DNA of 64,000 nt from Cupriavidus cauae (GCF_008632125.1 NZ_VWRN01000027.1:1-64000); one strand, 5' to 3'. Numbered from the stretch's first letter, positions 54,903 to 63,729 are shown. Made by a program: numbers and translations. The notes: generated by a model from the sequence alone, not told the origin.

Positions 54903-54948
54903 GGGAGCGAGCGATAAGGGTTCGGCGGTGGGCGGGTGCTGCGGCGGT

Positions 54949-55968
54949 TCAGTTCTCGAGCCGGATATTCCGTTCGCGGATCAGCGTGCGGCGGGCCTCC
55001 AGATCCTGCCGGATCAGTGCCGCGAACGCGGTGCTGCCGCTGGCGAAGGGCTCGAAGCCGCTGCCTCGCACGCGCGCCAGCAGGTCGCGGTCCGCGAGCA
55101 CCGTCTGCAGCGCCTGCGCAATGCGCTCGGCCACCGGCGCCGGCAGCCCCGCCGGTCCCACCACCCCGACCCACGGCGCGAATTCGAAGCCCTTCAGGCC
55201 GGCCTCCTCGAAGGTCGGCACGGCCGGCAGCAAGGGGCTGCGCTGGCGCGTCGACACGGCGATCGGCTTGACGCGGCCCGTCTTCGCATACTGGCTGCCA
55301 AGATTGGTGTCGATGAAGGTCAGGTGCACATGGCCGGCGACCACATCGGCCAGGGCCGGCGCACCGCCGCGATAGGGCAGATGCGCAACGATTGCGCCCG
55401 ACTGTTGCTTGTAGGCTTCGAAGGCCAGGTGCGGCGGGCTGCCGACGCCCGCCGACGCGTAGCTCAATGCCGACGGATGGGCCTTGCTGTAGCGCGTCAA
55501 TTCGTCGGACGTCGCGACGTTCAGCGAGGGATGCGCCACCATCACCAGCGGGATGCGCGCAACGGTGCCGAGGTAACTGAAATCCTTGAGAACGTCGTAG
55601 GCAATCTTCTTCTGCAGCACCGGATTGACGGTCAGCGCGCCTTCGTCCAGCAGGGCCAGCGTGTAGCCATCCGCCGGCGCGCGTGCCACGGCCTCCGCCG
55701 CAATCATCGCGCCGGCGCCCGGCCGGTTCTCCACCACCACCGGCTGCCGCAGCGTGGCGCCGAGGCGCTCGGCCAGCATGCGGGCGATGGTGTCCACCGC
55801 GCCGCCGGCGGCCTGCCCGAGCAGCAGGCGGATCGGGCGTTCCGGGTAACCGGCGCTGGATGACGATGAGGACGATGATGACGATGCGGACTGCGCGATC
55901 GCCAGCGGCGTGGCAACGGCCAGCGCCAGGCAGGCGCAAAGCCGGCGCAAGGATGGAAGACCGATCAT
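54949..55968 (-). CDS. Bug-family (tripartite tricarboxylate) binding protein
   Basis: A 339-residue periplasmic receptor. The signal peptide ends in PLAIAQSA, followed by an unusual run of about ten serines, then YPERPIRLLLGQAAGGAVDTIARML and VVVENRPGAGAMIAAEAVARAPADGYTL, the Bug signature. The serine run is encoded by a short repeat and acts as a linker. It pairs with the downstream aldolase gene, so it may bind the aldolase substrate; no TctAB permease is nearby. Confidence 0.9.
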   Translation of the reverse strand: MIGLPSLRRLCACLALAVATPLAIAQSASSSSSSSSSSAGYPERPIRLLLGQAAGGAVDTIARMLAERLGATLRQPVVVENRPGAGAMIAAEAVARAPADGYTLALLDEGALTVNPVLQKKIAYDVLKDFSYLGTVARIPLVMVAHPSLNVATSDELTRYSKAHPSALSYASAGVGSPPHLAFEAYKQQSGAIVAHLPYRGGAPALADVVAGHVHLTFIDTNLGSQYAKTGRVKPIAVSTRQRSPLLPAVPTFEEAGLKGFEFAPWVGVVGPAGLPAPVAERIAQALQTVLADRDLLARVRGSGFEPFASGSTAFAALIRQDLEARRTLIRERNIRLEN

Positions 55969-56097
55969 GGGCGCAGCCTTTTATGGTGTGGGTCGGACAG
56001 GACGAAGCCAGTCTAGGACGGCTTGCCCGCCCCACGCGGCATGGCTGCCTTGAACGCAGGTTAAGGCTCGAAGGCGCGATGCGGCAGCCCCGAGCGT

Positions 56098-56993
56098 TCA
56101 GGCCAGGGTCTCGATCAGGAAATCGACGAAGGCGCGCACCTTCGAATTGAGATACCGCCGCGACGGATAGACGGCATAGACATGCGTCTCGACGGTGGAC
56201 CATTCGTCCAATACAGTGACGAGCCGCCCCTGCTCGATATCGTTGCGCACATAGACCAGCGGAATCAGGCTGATGCCGAAGCCCGCCAGCAGCGCCTCGC
56301 GCACGGCAAGGCTGGAGGTGACCTTGTAGCGGCCGTCGATCGGCACGTCGACCTGGATATCGCCCTGCGCGCCATGCTTTCGAAAGCTCCATAGCCGAGC
56401 GTGGCCGGACAAGCTGAATTGCACGCATTCGTGCTGGCGCAAGGCTTCGGGTGAATCGGGCACGCCATGCCGCGAAAAATACGCCGGCGCGCCGCACAGC
56501 ACGTGCGTCATCGACATCAGCTTGCGCGCAACCAGGCTCGAATCCTCCAGCTTGTCGCTGCCGCGTATTGCAACGTCGAAGCCCTCCTTGACGAGATCGA
56601 CGCGGCGATCGTCCAGGCGCAGATCCAGCGACAGCTGCGGATAGCGGCACAGGAACTGCGGGATCGCATCGGCCAGCTGCGTCAGCGTCAGCGACATCGG
56701 CGCACTGACGCGCAGCGTGCCGGTGGGCTCGCTCTGCATCGGCCCAGCGCGCGATCGGCCTCGTCGAGGTCGTCGAGAATCTGCGCAATCTGCGTGTAGT
56801 ACTGCTGGCCGGCCTCGGTCAGGCTGAGCCGCCGCGTGGTGCGGTTCAGCAGCCGCGTGGACAGATGCGCCTCCAGCTCGCCAATGTTCTTGCTGACCGC
56901 CGCCGGAGACAGGCAAAGCCGCCGCGCCGCCGCGGCAAAGCTGTTGCGCTCGACGACTTCCCGAAATACGCGCAGCGCCGTCAAATGGTCCAC
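56098..56993 (-). pseudogene. LysR-family regulator gene with a frameshift
   Basis: A complete LysR gene in two frames. The first part (from 56993) has the normal winged helix, LRVFREVVERNSFAAAARRLCLSPAAVSKNIGELEAHL, up to DDLDEADRALG. The effector domain resumes in another frame with MQSEPTGTLRVSAPMSLT and runs to the stop at 56098. The break is at about 56740-56741: one base is missing or two are extra between GGC and ATG. Apart from this the gene is intact, so it is either a recent mutation or a sequencing error. It is divergent from the nitroreductase gene, which it would control. Confidence 0.85.
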
Positions 56994-57032
56994 GGTTATT
57001 TCACCCGATTATTCACTGCCGGTAAAGATTGT

Positions 57033-57056
57033 GGTGAGCATATCGCATATTTCACC
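57033..57056. promoter_or_regulatory. Inverted repeat between LysR and nitroreductase genes
   Basis: GGTGA (57033-57037) and TCACC (57052-57056) flank an AT-rich core with ATAT-CGC-ATAT. A further TCACC at 57001 repeats the arm. It is a candidate LysR operator in the divergent spacer. Confidence 0.5.
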
Positions 57057-57132
57057 GCGCGAGGATGGCGATTAATCTTTGACCGTGAATAAACGGCCGT
57101 CCCAATGGCCATTGCGCCGATCCTGACACCAC

Positions 57133-57172
57133 GACATTCGGCGACATCCAACGACATCCAACGACACCATTT
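57133..57172. repeat. 10-bp tandem repeat before the nitroreductase gene
   Basis: Four units of GACATCCAAC-like sequence lie about 20 bp before the nitroreductase start codon. Confidence 0.65.
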
Positions 57173-57188
57173 CGGAGCTGGAACGACC

Positions 57189-57806
57189 ATGAGCCATCCC
57201 GTCATCGACGCCATCGAGCAGCGCATCTCCGCCAACTTCTTCGATGCCGCGCGTCCGCTGTCCGACGCGCAAATCGAAGCGCTGACCGCGCTGGCCACTC
57301 GCGCGCCCACCGCCTACAACCTGCAGAACTGGCGCTTCATCGCGGTCCGGACCGCCGAAGCCAAGGCACGCCTGCGCGCGGTCGCCTGGAACCAGCCAAA
57401 AGTCACCGATGCGGCGGTCGTCTTTATCGTCTGCGGCGTGCTGGCCGATCCGGCCACGCTGGCGCAGCGGCTTCAGCCGTCGGTCGAAGCCGGATTGATG
57501 CCGGCCGGCATGGTGCAGACCTGGGTCGATGCGGCGCGCGGCCAATATCTGGAGCAGCCGCAGAGCCGGCGCGACGAAGCGATCCGCACCGCCTCGCTGG
57601 GCGCCGCCACCCTGATGCTGGCCGCGCAGGGCATGGGCCTGGCAACCGGTCCGATGACCGGCTTCGACCCGCAGGGCGTGGCACGCGAATTCGCGCTGCG
57701 GCCCGACGAGGTGCCGGCCATCCTGGTGGCGGTCGGCCATGCGGCGCCGGGCAACTGGCCGCAAAAGCCGCGCCGCCCCCTGGCCGAAGTACTCGATTTC
57801 GCCTGA
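57189..57806 (+). CDS. Nitroreductase-family FMN oxidoreductase
   Basis: A 205-residue flavoprotein of the nitroreductase family. The FMN-binding opening is ATRAPTAYNLQNWRFIAV and the C-terminal segment is MLAAQGMGLATGPMTGFDPQGV, then the VPAILVAVGHAA strand. Such enzymes reduce nitroaromatics, quinones or flavins with NAD(P)H. GGAGC before the ATG at 57189 supports the start. It is followed after 10 bp by an EamA transporter gene, so both are likely in one operon under the divergent LysR gene. Confidence 0.88.
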   Translation: MSHPVIDAIEQRISANFFDAARPLSDAQIEALTALATRAPTAYNLQNWRFIAVRTAEAKARLRAVAWNQPKVTDAAVVFIVCGVLADPATLAQRLQPSVEAGLMPAGMVQTWVDAARGQYLEQPQSRRDEAIRTASLGAATLMLAAQGMGLATGPMTGFDPQGVAREFALRPDEVPAILVAVGHAAPGNWPQKPRRPLAEVLDFA

Positions 57807-57816
57807 GGCAAGGATC

Positions 57817-58791
57817 ATGAACCGCGCCACCGACCTGCTGCTGACCGGCCTGGCCCCGGCGATCTGGGGCAGCACCTATGTCGTCACGACGGGCCTGCTG
57901 CCCGACGGGTATCCGCTGACGGTAGCGATGTTGCGCGCGCTACCGGCCGGGCTGCTGCTGTTGCTGTGGGTCCGCCAATTGCCGCAGCGCGGCTGGTGGC
58001 TGCGGGTATTCGTGCTCGGCGCGCTGAATTTCTCGGTGTTCCAGGCGATGCTGTTTGTCGCCGCCTATCGGCTGCCGGGCGGCGTCGCGGCGACGCTGGG
58101 CGCCGTGCAGCCGCTGATCGTGATCCTGTTCTCCCGGCTGCTGCTGGGCAACGCGATCCGGCCGGTGGCCGTGGTCGCCGCGATCGGGGGCATGGCGGGC
58201 GTGGCGCTGCTGGTGCTGACGCCCAAGGCGGCGCTCGATACCGCAGGCGTGACCGCCGGCCTGCTGGGCGCCGCCTCGATGGCGCTCGGCACGGTGCTGA
58301 CGCGGCGCTGGCAACCGCCGGTATCCGCGCTGACCTTCACCGCATGGCAACTGGTGGCGGGCGGCATCCTGCTGCTGCCTGTCGCGCTCTGGTACGAACC
58401 CCCGCTCGGCCCGCTGACACAGGCCAATGTGCTGGGATTCCTCTATCTGGGACTGGTCGGCACCGCGCTGACCTATGTGCTGTGGTTTCGCGGCATCGCG
58501 CGGCTTGGGCCGCCGGCGGTGGCGTCGCTGGGCTTTCTGAGCCCGGTGAGCGCAGTGCTGCTGGGATGGGGCTTGCTGGATCAGTGGCTCAGCGCGCCGC
58601 AACTGGCCGGCATGGTGCTGGTGCTGGTCAGCATGTGGTTGAGCCAACGCGGGGCGGCGGTCCGGACGGGGGCGCCAGCGATGGAGCAGGCGCCCTCTTC
58701 GCCTCCTTCGCCTCCTTCGCCCCCTTTGGCTGCTTCGACTCGCTCGCCCTCATCGGCCTCCAGCCCCAGCCCCGACTCGCCGCGCGCCTGA
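57817..58791 (+). CDS. EamA-family (PecM/YedA-like) transporter
   Basis: A 324-residue membrane protein with ten predicted helices (LAPAIWGSTYVVTTGLLPDGYPLTVAMLRALPAG opening, LYLGLVGTALTYVLWFRGIARLGPPAVASLGFLSPV near the end), matching the PecM-like branch of the drug/metabolite superfamily. The last 40 residues are a Ser/Pro-rich tail encoded by CTTCGCCTC-type repeats. AAGGA precedes the ATG. It is 10 bp after the nitroreductase gene, so it may export its product. Confidence 0.88.
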   Translation: MNRATDLLLTGLAPAIWGSTYVVTTGLLPDGYPLTVAMLRALPAGLLLLLWVRQLPQRGWWLRVFVLGALNFSVFQAMLFVAAYRLPGGVAATLGAVQPLIVILFSRLLLGNAIRPVAVVAAIGGMAGVALLVLTPKAALDTAGVTAGLLGAASMALGTVLTRRWQPPVSALTFTAWQLVAGGILLLPVALWYEPPLGPLTQANVLGFLYLGLVGTALTYVLWFRGIARLGPPAVASLGFLSPVSAVLLGWGLLDQWLSAPQLAGMVLVLVSMWLSQRGAAVRTGAPAMEQAPSSPPSPPSPPLAASTRSPSSASSPSPDSPRA

Positions 58792-58796
58792 TGCCG

Positions 58797-58967
58797 TTAT
58801 GACGGGTCCTTGGTCCGGGTGCGCGACACCGCGCCCATGATGCCAAGGCCCAGCACGATCACACAGGCGATGGCGACGTAGGTCTCCGGCACGCCGGCCG
58901 TGATCAGGCCCCAGGCAATGCCGCCGACAAGGATCAGCAGTCCAATCAGGAATAGTGCAAACGACAT
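58797..58967 (-). CDS. Small two-helix membrane protein (56 aa)
   Basis: A 56-residue protein with two hydrophobic segments, FALFLIGLLILVGGIAWGLI and YVAIACVIVLGLGIMGAVS, joined by TAGVPET, and a basic C terminus (RTRTKDPS). GGAG seven bases upstream and the clean hydrophobic pattern argue for a real gene. No function is known to me. It converges with the EamA gene, leaving only 5 bp between their stops. Confidence 0.7.
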   Translation of the reverse strand: MSFALFLIGLLILVGGIAWGLITAGVPETYVAIACVIVLGLGIMGAVSRTRTKDPS

Positions 58968-59208
58968 AACCGAGCTCCTGGCAATTGCCGCGATCCGCTG
59001 CGGCTTAAGTGCAATGTAGGGGCCATGCCGCGCAGCAGGGATCGGTCGGCAACGGAGACTGGCGTAGGCCGGTTCCTACGCGCGCGGTGGATGTCGCGGC
59101 ACCTGTAATTTGCCGGCGCTCGCGTATGATCGTCCATATCGATCATTCGTCGCCCAGCGAAGCCCTCGCCACCACGCAAGGCGAATGGGCGCTCGCCGGC
59201 GCAATCCG

Positions 59209-60099
59209 ATGACTATTCGAATCGGCATCTCGGGGTGGCGCTACGAGGGCTGGCGTGGCGTCTTCTATCCGAAGGGACTGGCCCAGGCGCGCGAACTCGA
59301 ATTCGCCGCGCGCGCCGTCGACACGATCGAGATCAACGGCTCGCACTATTCGCTGCAGACCATCGGCAGCTACCGCGCCTGGTACGAGGCGACGCCACCG
59401 GGCTTTGTCTTCGCCGTAAAAGGACCGCGCTATCTGACCCACATGCTGCGTTTCCGCGACGAAAAGGCGCGCCCGGCCATGGCAAATTTCTTTGCCTCGG
59501 GAGTGCTGGCGCTGCAGGAAAAGCTGGGACCCTTCCTGTGGCAATTCCCGCCGAATTTCAGCTTCAAGCCGGACCGGCTGGAACGCTTCCTCGCGATGCT
59601 GCCGCGCACCACCGACGAAGCAAGGAAATTGGCCAGCCAGCACGATGGCCGCGTCAAGGATCCCTGGTGCGAGCCGACGCGCAAACGGCGCCTGCGCCAC
59701 GCCATCGAGATCCGCCATGCCAGCTTCTGTACGCCGGAATTTCCCGCGCTGCTGCGCAAGCATCGCGTCGCGCTGGTGGTCTCCGATGCGGTTGCCGACT
59801 GGCCCTACGTCGAGGACGTGACCGCGGATTTCGTCTATCTGCGGCTGCACGGCACGGAGACCTTGTACGGCGGCGCCTATTCGGATCCCGCGCTCGATCG
59901 CTGGGCCGATCGCCTGAGCGCATGGGGTGCCGGCGGAGAGCCGGACGACGCCAAGCGCATTTCGCCGATCAAGCCGCGCAAGGCGGCGCGGCGCGATGTC
60001 TACTGCTATTTCGATAACGATCAGAAGGTGAAAGCGCCATTCGATGCGCAACGGCTGATGGAACGGATCTCACCCGATCGGCATCGCGCAGAAAGCTAG
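59209..60099 (+). CDS. DUF72 family protein
   Basis: A 296-residue protein of the DUF72 (YecE-like) family with a TIM-barrel-like fold. It opens with IRIGISGWRYEGWRGVFYPKGL and has INGSHYSLQTIGSYRAWYEATPPGF and GPFLWQFPPNF, then YLRLHGTETLYGGAYS. The biochemical role is not known. The ATG at 59209 starts the conserved part; the longer frame from 59110 is not family-like. A 13-bp repeat array follows the gene. Confidence 0.88.
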   Translation: MTIRIGISGWRYEGWRGVFYPKGLAQARELEFAARAVDTIEINGSHYSLQTIGSYRAWYEATPPGFVFAVKGPRYLTHMLRFRDEKARPAMANFFASGVLALQEKLGPFLWQFPPNFSFKPDRLERFLAMLPRTTDEARKLASQHDGRVKDPWCEPTRKRRLRHAIEIRHASFCTPEFPALLRKHRVALVVSDAVADWPYVEDVTADFVYLRLHGTETLYGGAYSDPALDRWADRLSAWGAGGEPDDAKRISPIKPRKAARRDVYCYFDNDQKVKAPFDAQRLMERISPDRHRAES

Positions 60100-60110
60100 T
60101 TAGTCGCCTC

Positions 60111-60188
60111 GTTGGTAGCCCACGGTGGTAGCCCACGGTGGTAGCCCTCGTTGGTGGCCCTCGTTGGTGGCCTTGTTATTGGCCTGGT
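60111..60188. repeat. 13-bp tandem repeat, six units
   Basis: Six units of GGTGGTAGCCCAC-like sequence, each exactly 13 bp (starts 60111, 60124, 60137, 60150, 60163, 60176), lie between the DUF72 stop and the convergent lyase stop. Confidence 0.8.
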
Positions 60189-60195
60189 TGTCTTC

Positions 60196-61698
60196 CTAAT
60201 TCGCCGACTTGGCCAGCTTGCTGAAATCCCGATCCAGCCGGGCCAGCGATGCATCGATCCGGCCGCGCTTTTCCTTGATCCAGGCATCCTGCTGCGCCAG
60301 CGTCTGTTTTGCCGCCTTCAGCATCCGCTCCATCTCCGCAGGCTGCGGACCACCTACGGTGGCGCGATGGCGAACGATCGCCACGGGATCGAGCGTGGCG
60401 CGGAATTCCGCTTCGCTCATCGGCAATTGCGCCGGCCCCTGGCCCTTGACCGCTTCCGCATAGATGCGCTGCGCCTGCGCATACGGGAATTCGCTGGGCC
60501 GGATATTGTTGGCCTTCGCATAGTCGACGATCTCCGATGCGAAGTGATGGCCCACGCGGAATGGCAGCTTGTATTTGCGCATCAGCACATCGGCCAGTTC
60601 CTGCGAGGCAGTCCAGTCGCTGTTCAGCTCCTCCAGCGCACGCTCGGGGCTGATCACCAGCGCGTTCAGGATCTTGTCCCAGCCCTGCAGCACGCGGATT
60701 GCGCTCTGCACCATTTCGCTGTTGGGCTTGACCTCCTTGGCGTCGCCCATTCCCGGCGTGATGTTGTGCGCCTGAATCACCGGCCCCATCGCCAGCGTGA
60801 CCGCGGTCGAGGCGTGCCGGCGCGTCGTGTTCAGCAGGCCGGGATTGCGCTTCTGCGGCATCGCGCTGGAGACATAGGTATTGCTGCCGCCCTCCTGCAA
60901 GAGCATCCACGGACGCGATTGCGCATACTGCGTCATCACGTCTTCGATGAAGTTGCCCGCATGCAGCGCAATGCTGGTGACGATGGCGCCGACCTCGACC
61001 GGCTGTTCGGTCGAGGAAATCTGCGCGGCATCGTAGGCGTTGTCGACGATCGCCGAGAAGCCCAGATAGTCGGCCATGCGCGCGCGATTCAGCGGCCAGC
61101 TGGTGCCGTTCAATACGGTCGTTCCCATCGGCGAACGATCGATGCGCGCATAGGCCTCGCGAATCCGCTGTGCGTCGCGCTCCAGTCCCGCCGCATGGCC
61201 GAGCAGATAATGGCCCAGGCTGTTCGGCTGCGCCGCCACGCCGTTGGTGTAGTTCGGCACGATGGTATTGGCATGCTTCTCCGCCAGCGACACCAGCGAA
61301 CGGCTGGTCTTGTTCAACTGGTCGGCCAGGCTCAGCAGATGGTCCCGCAGGATCGCGGCGCGGTAGGTCGCATGCATGTCCTGGCTGGACCGCCCCGCAT
61401 GCAGCAGGGTCACCTCGACGCCCGCGGCCTGGATCAGCAACGGCTCGAAGGTGATCACCGTGGAAGGACGCTTGCCGCCCGGCCGATTGCCGTCTTCCAG
61501 CACCTTGACGATGCCCGAGGCAATGCGCGGCGCGAGCGACTTGTCCAATAGCCCTTCCTCCGTATTGATCACGGTGGTGGCCTTGTTGATTTCGCCGAGC
61601 CAATAGAACTCGTCGCGATTCACTGCGGATTGGGAAAAGGCGGGAATGGCGTGGGCGGAAATCGCCAGAGCAAGAATGCCAATTCGGGTTTTCAACAC
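60196..61698 (-). CDS. Exported argininosuccinate-lyase-like enzyme
   Basis: A 500-residue member of the fumarase/aspartase superfamily, closest to argininosuccinate lyase. It starts with a Sec signal peptide (ILALAISAHAIPAFSQS, cleavage near residue 23), which is unusual because family members are cytoplasmic. The catalytic loop signature is present as SSAMPQKRNPG. Other family motifs are altered: GRSSQDMHATYRAA where lyases have GRSRNDQ, and NGTSWPLNRARMADYLGF where they have an Asp-Arg. A beta-elimination of an exported substrate is likely, but arginine synthesis is not. It diverges from a deleted AraC gene. Confidence 0.85.
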   Translation of the reverse strand: MLKTRIGILALAISAHAIPAFSQSAVNRDEFYWLGEINKATTVINTEEGLLDKSLAPRIASGIVKVLEDGNRPGGKRPSTVITFEPLLIQAAGVEVTLLHAGRSSQDMHATYRAAILRDHLLSLADQLNKTSRSLVSLAEKHANTIVPNYTNGVAAQPNSLGHYLLGHAAGLERDAQRIREAYARIDRSPMGTTVLNGTSWPLNRARMADYLGFSAIVDNAYDAAQISSTEQPVEVGAIVTSIALHAGNFIEDVMTQYAQSRPWMLLQEGGSNTYVSSAMPQKRNPGLLNTTRRHASTAVTLAMGPVIQAHNITPGMGDAKEVKPNSEMVQSAIRVLQGWDKILNALVISPERALEELNSDWTASQELADVLMRKYKLPFRVGHHFASEIVDYAKANNIRPSEFPYAQAQRIYAEAVKGQGPAQLPMSEAEFRATLDPVAIVRHRATVGGPQPAEMERMLKAAKQTLAQQDAWIKEKRGRIDASLARLDRDFSKLAKSAN

Positions 61699-61864
61699 GG
61701 CTGGTTCGCTTGTCTCGTTATTCGGTCATTGTCGGGCGACGCCGGTGAAAAAAAGGCGCCACGGGATTACAGCCGATTGCGGACGCAGGCGCAAGGCTAT
61801 ACATTCAGCAGACAATGACAGCGTCCCTTCCCACAAGAGGGCCCCATGCCGGCCCCTGCCGGCC

Positions 61865-62152
61865 ATGACGAAACGTCGTGCCAAGAGCCCCGATTGGGTG
61901 CATCGCGCCGAACCGGCGCAGGGCATCGAGCGCATCGAGGCCTTCTTCATCGGCAACGCCTATGCAATGCACCGGCACGATACCTATGCCATCGGCCGTA
62001 CGCCGGCCGGCGTGCAGTGCTTCCAGTATCGGCGCAGCGCCGTGGCAGCCGGCTTTGCGGACCAGAGCCACATGACGCGGCACTTCACCAAGGCTTACGG
62101 CATTCCGCCGGCCAGATGGCTGCGCATGGTCCAGTCGGCCAACGGCCGCTGA
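61865..62152 (+). pseudogene. AraC-family regulator gene with internal deletion
   Basis: A 95-residue frame that joins the start of an AraC sensor domain (GIERIEAFFIGNAYAMHRHDTYAIGRTPAGVQCFQYRRS) directly to the last helix-turn-helix of such a protein ([29 protein letters not shown]). About two thirds of a normal AraC protein is missing at the join near 62039, in frame. The product lacks the first DNA-binding helix pair and is probably not functional. The intact gene would have stood divergent from the lyase gene. Confidence 0.75.
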
Positions 62153-62315
62153 TTCGGCTCGCACAATCGTTCAAGACGCCGCAGCCGCGTCCGCATTACG
62201 CTGCGCTCTCCCGCATTCACGGAGAGAACCCATGCAAGCCACCCAATCATCGGCCCCGGCTTCCCGCGGTCAGGGCGTCGCAATCGACCTGCTCTCCTTT
62301 ATCTTGACATTCGGC

Positions 62316-62346
62316 GTTTCATGTAACACCATAAGTTCCATGAAAC
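62316..62346 (+). promoter_or_regulatory. Palindrome at the Rrf2 gene start
   Basis: GTTTCATG (62316-62323) and CATGAAAC (62339-62346) are an 8-bp perfect inverted repeat with 15 bp between. The right arm covers the ATG at 62340, and TTGACA at 62304-62309 is a candidate -35. It is a likely autoregulatory site. Confidence 0.55.
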
Positions 62347-62804
62347 GCGATAGCAGACTGTCAGGCGTGCTCCACGTCCTGTTGCACATGGCCGAGCACG
62401 ATGGCCCGGTCACTTCCGAGGTTCTCGCCAAGGCGATGGAAACCAATCCCGTGGTCATCCGCCGCGTGATGGCCGGCCTGCGCGAGCAGGGCTATGTGCG
62501 CTCGGAAAAGGGCCATGGCGGCGGCTGGACGCTCGCCTGCGACCTGTCCAGGGTCACGCTGCGCGACGTCTATACCGCGCTTGGCTGTCCCTCGCTTCTG
62601 GCGATCGGCAACCGGACCGAATCACCCGGTTGCCTGGTCGAGCAAGCCGTCAATGCCGCGCTCGACCAGGCCTTCAACGACGCGGAAGCGCTGTTGCTCG
62701 CGCGGCTGGGCGAGGTCACGCTGGCGATGCTGAGCGCCGATTTTCACAAACGGATGGTCGCCCGCGGCGGCCGCCACGATCTGGAGCACGTCCATGCGGT
62801 ATGA
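62340..62804 (+). CDS. Rrf2-family transcriptional regulator
   Basis: A 154-residue Rrf2-type regulator. The winged helix is [58 protein letters not shown]. The three cysteines lie at spacings unlike the cluster ligands of IscR or NsrR, so an iron-sulfur cluster is unlikely; thiol sensing is possible. ATG at 62340 gives the family start, while the longer frame from 62232 includes the promoter. Its 3' end overlaps the next gene by 11 bp, so it is coupled to the CxxC flavoprotein and probably controls it. Confidence 0.88.
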   Translation: MKRDSRLSGVLHVLLHMAEHDGPVTSEVLAKAMETNPVVIRRVMAGLREQGYVRSEKGHGGGWTLACDLSRVTLRDVYTALGCPSLLAIGNRTESPGCLVEQAVNAALDQAFNDAEALLLARLGEVTLAMLSADFHKRMVARGGRHDLEHVHAV

Positions 62805-63696
62805 CGCCATCGTCATCGGCGGCAGTTTCGCCGGCCTGTCGGCAGCCACCTATATCGCGCGGGCAAGGCGCTCGGTCTGCATCATCGATGCGGGCGCCCC
62901 GCGCAATCGCTTTGCCACGCATTCGCACGGCTTCCTGGCCCAGGACGGCAGCAATCCCGCCGCCATGCTCGCGACCGCGCGACAGCAGGTGGCGGCGTAT
63001 CCCACGACCACGTTTATCGAAGGTCGAGCCATCGGTGCGTCAGGAGAGCTGGGCGGCTTCTCGGTGAGCCTCGAGAACGGCGAGGTGGTGGAAGGCGCCA
63101 GGCTGGTGCTCGCGTACGGCATCTCCGACGAACTGCCCGACCTGCCGGGACTGAAGGAGCGCTGGGGCAAGTCGGTGATTCATTGTCCGTACTGCCATGG
63201 CTTCGAATTCAGCGACCAACGCCTGGGCGTGCTCGGCATGTCGCCGATGTCGGTCCATCAGGCCATGCTGATCGCCGAATGGGGACCGACCACACTTTAT
63301 TTGAATGGGGAGCCGGCCGCCGACGAAACCGCGCTCGCGGAGCTGGAAAAGCGTGGTGTCGCGATCGAAGCGGCGCCGATCAAGGCGCTGCACGGCGAGG
63401 GCACGGCGCTATCGGCAATCGAGTTTGCCGATGGCCGAACCACCGCGGTCGACGCGCTCTATCTCGCCGTTCGCAGCCGCCAGAACAGCGACATGGCACA
63501 GCAGCTGGGCTGCGAAATGGAAGACATGCCGTTCGGTTCGATCATCCGTACCGATGCGCAGAAGAACACCACGGTACCGGGCGTCTACGCCGCGGGCGAT
63601 ATCGCCCGCGGCATGCAGAGCGCGACGTTCGCCAGTGCCGATGGCGTGATGGCGGGCGTGGCCGCGCATCAGTCGCTGGTGTTTGGGGCGCGATAA
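62794..63696 (+). CDS. Thioredoxin-reductase-like FAD oxidoreductase
   Basis: A 300-residue flavoprotein of the thioredoxin-reductase fold. The FAD motif is [19 protein letters not shown], the redox pair is Cys131/Cys134 in [10 protein letters not shown], and the second FAD motif is [24 protein letters not shown]. The NAD(P)H-binding motif after CPYC reads [16 protein letters not shown] and is weak. The CPYCHG motif is shared with dithiol oxidases of the GliT/HlmI type, so it may oxidise a small dithiol instead of reducing thioredoxin. It overlaps the Rrf2 gene by 11 bp. Confidence 0.87.
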   Translation: MRYDAIVIGGSFAGLSAATYIARARRSVCIIDAGAPRNRFATHSHGFLAQDGSNPAAMLATARQQVAAYPTTTFIEGRAIGASGELGGFSVSLENGEVVEGARLVLAYGISDELPDLPGLKERWGKSVIHCPYCHGFEFSDQRLGVLGMSPMSVHQAMLIAEWGPTTLYLNGEPAADETALAELEKRGVAIEAAPIKALHGEGTALSAIEFADGRTTAVDALYLAVRSRQNSDMAQQLGCEMEDMPFGSIIRTDAQKNTTVPGVYAAGDIARGMQSATFASADGVMAGVAAHQSLVFGAR

Positions 63697-63729
63697 GGCG
63701 ATTGGCGAACTTCGGGGCCGCGAGGCGCG

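Noticed and set aside
60111-60188. Tandem repeat as a CRISPR array
   Set aside because: Units are 13 bp, directly adjacent and imperfect, with no spacers between; no cas gene is present. The same applies to 46662-46739 and 49514-49578.
62340-62804. Iron-sulfur cluster in the Rrf2 protein
   Set aside because: The cysteines are too far apart and in other positions than the three ligands of IscR or NsrR.
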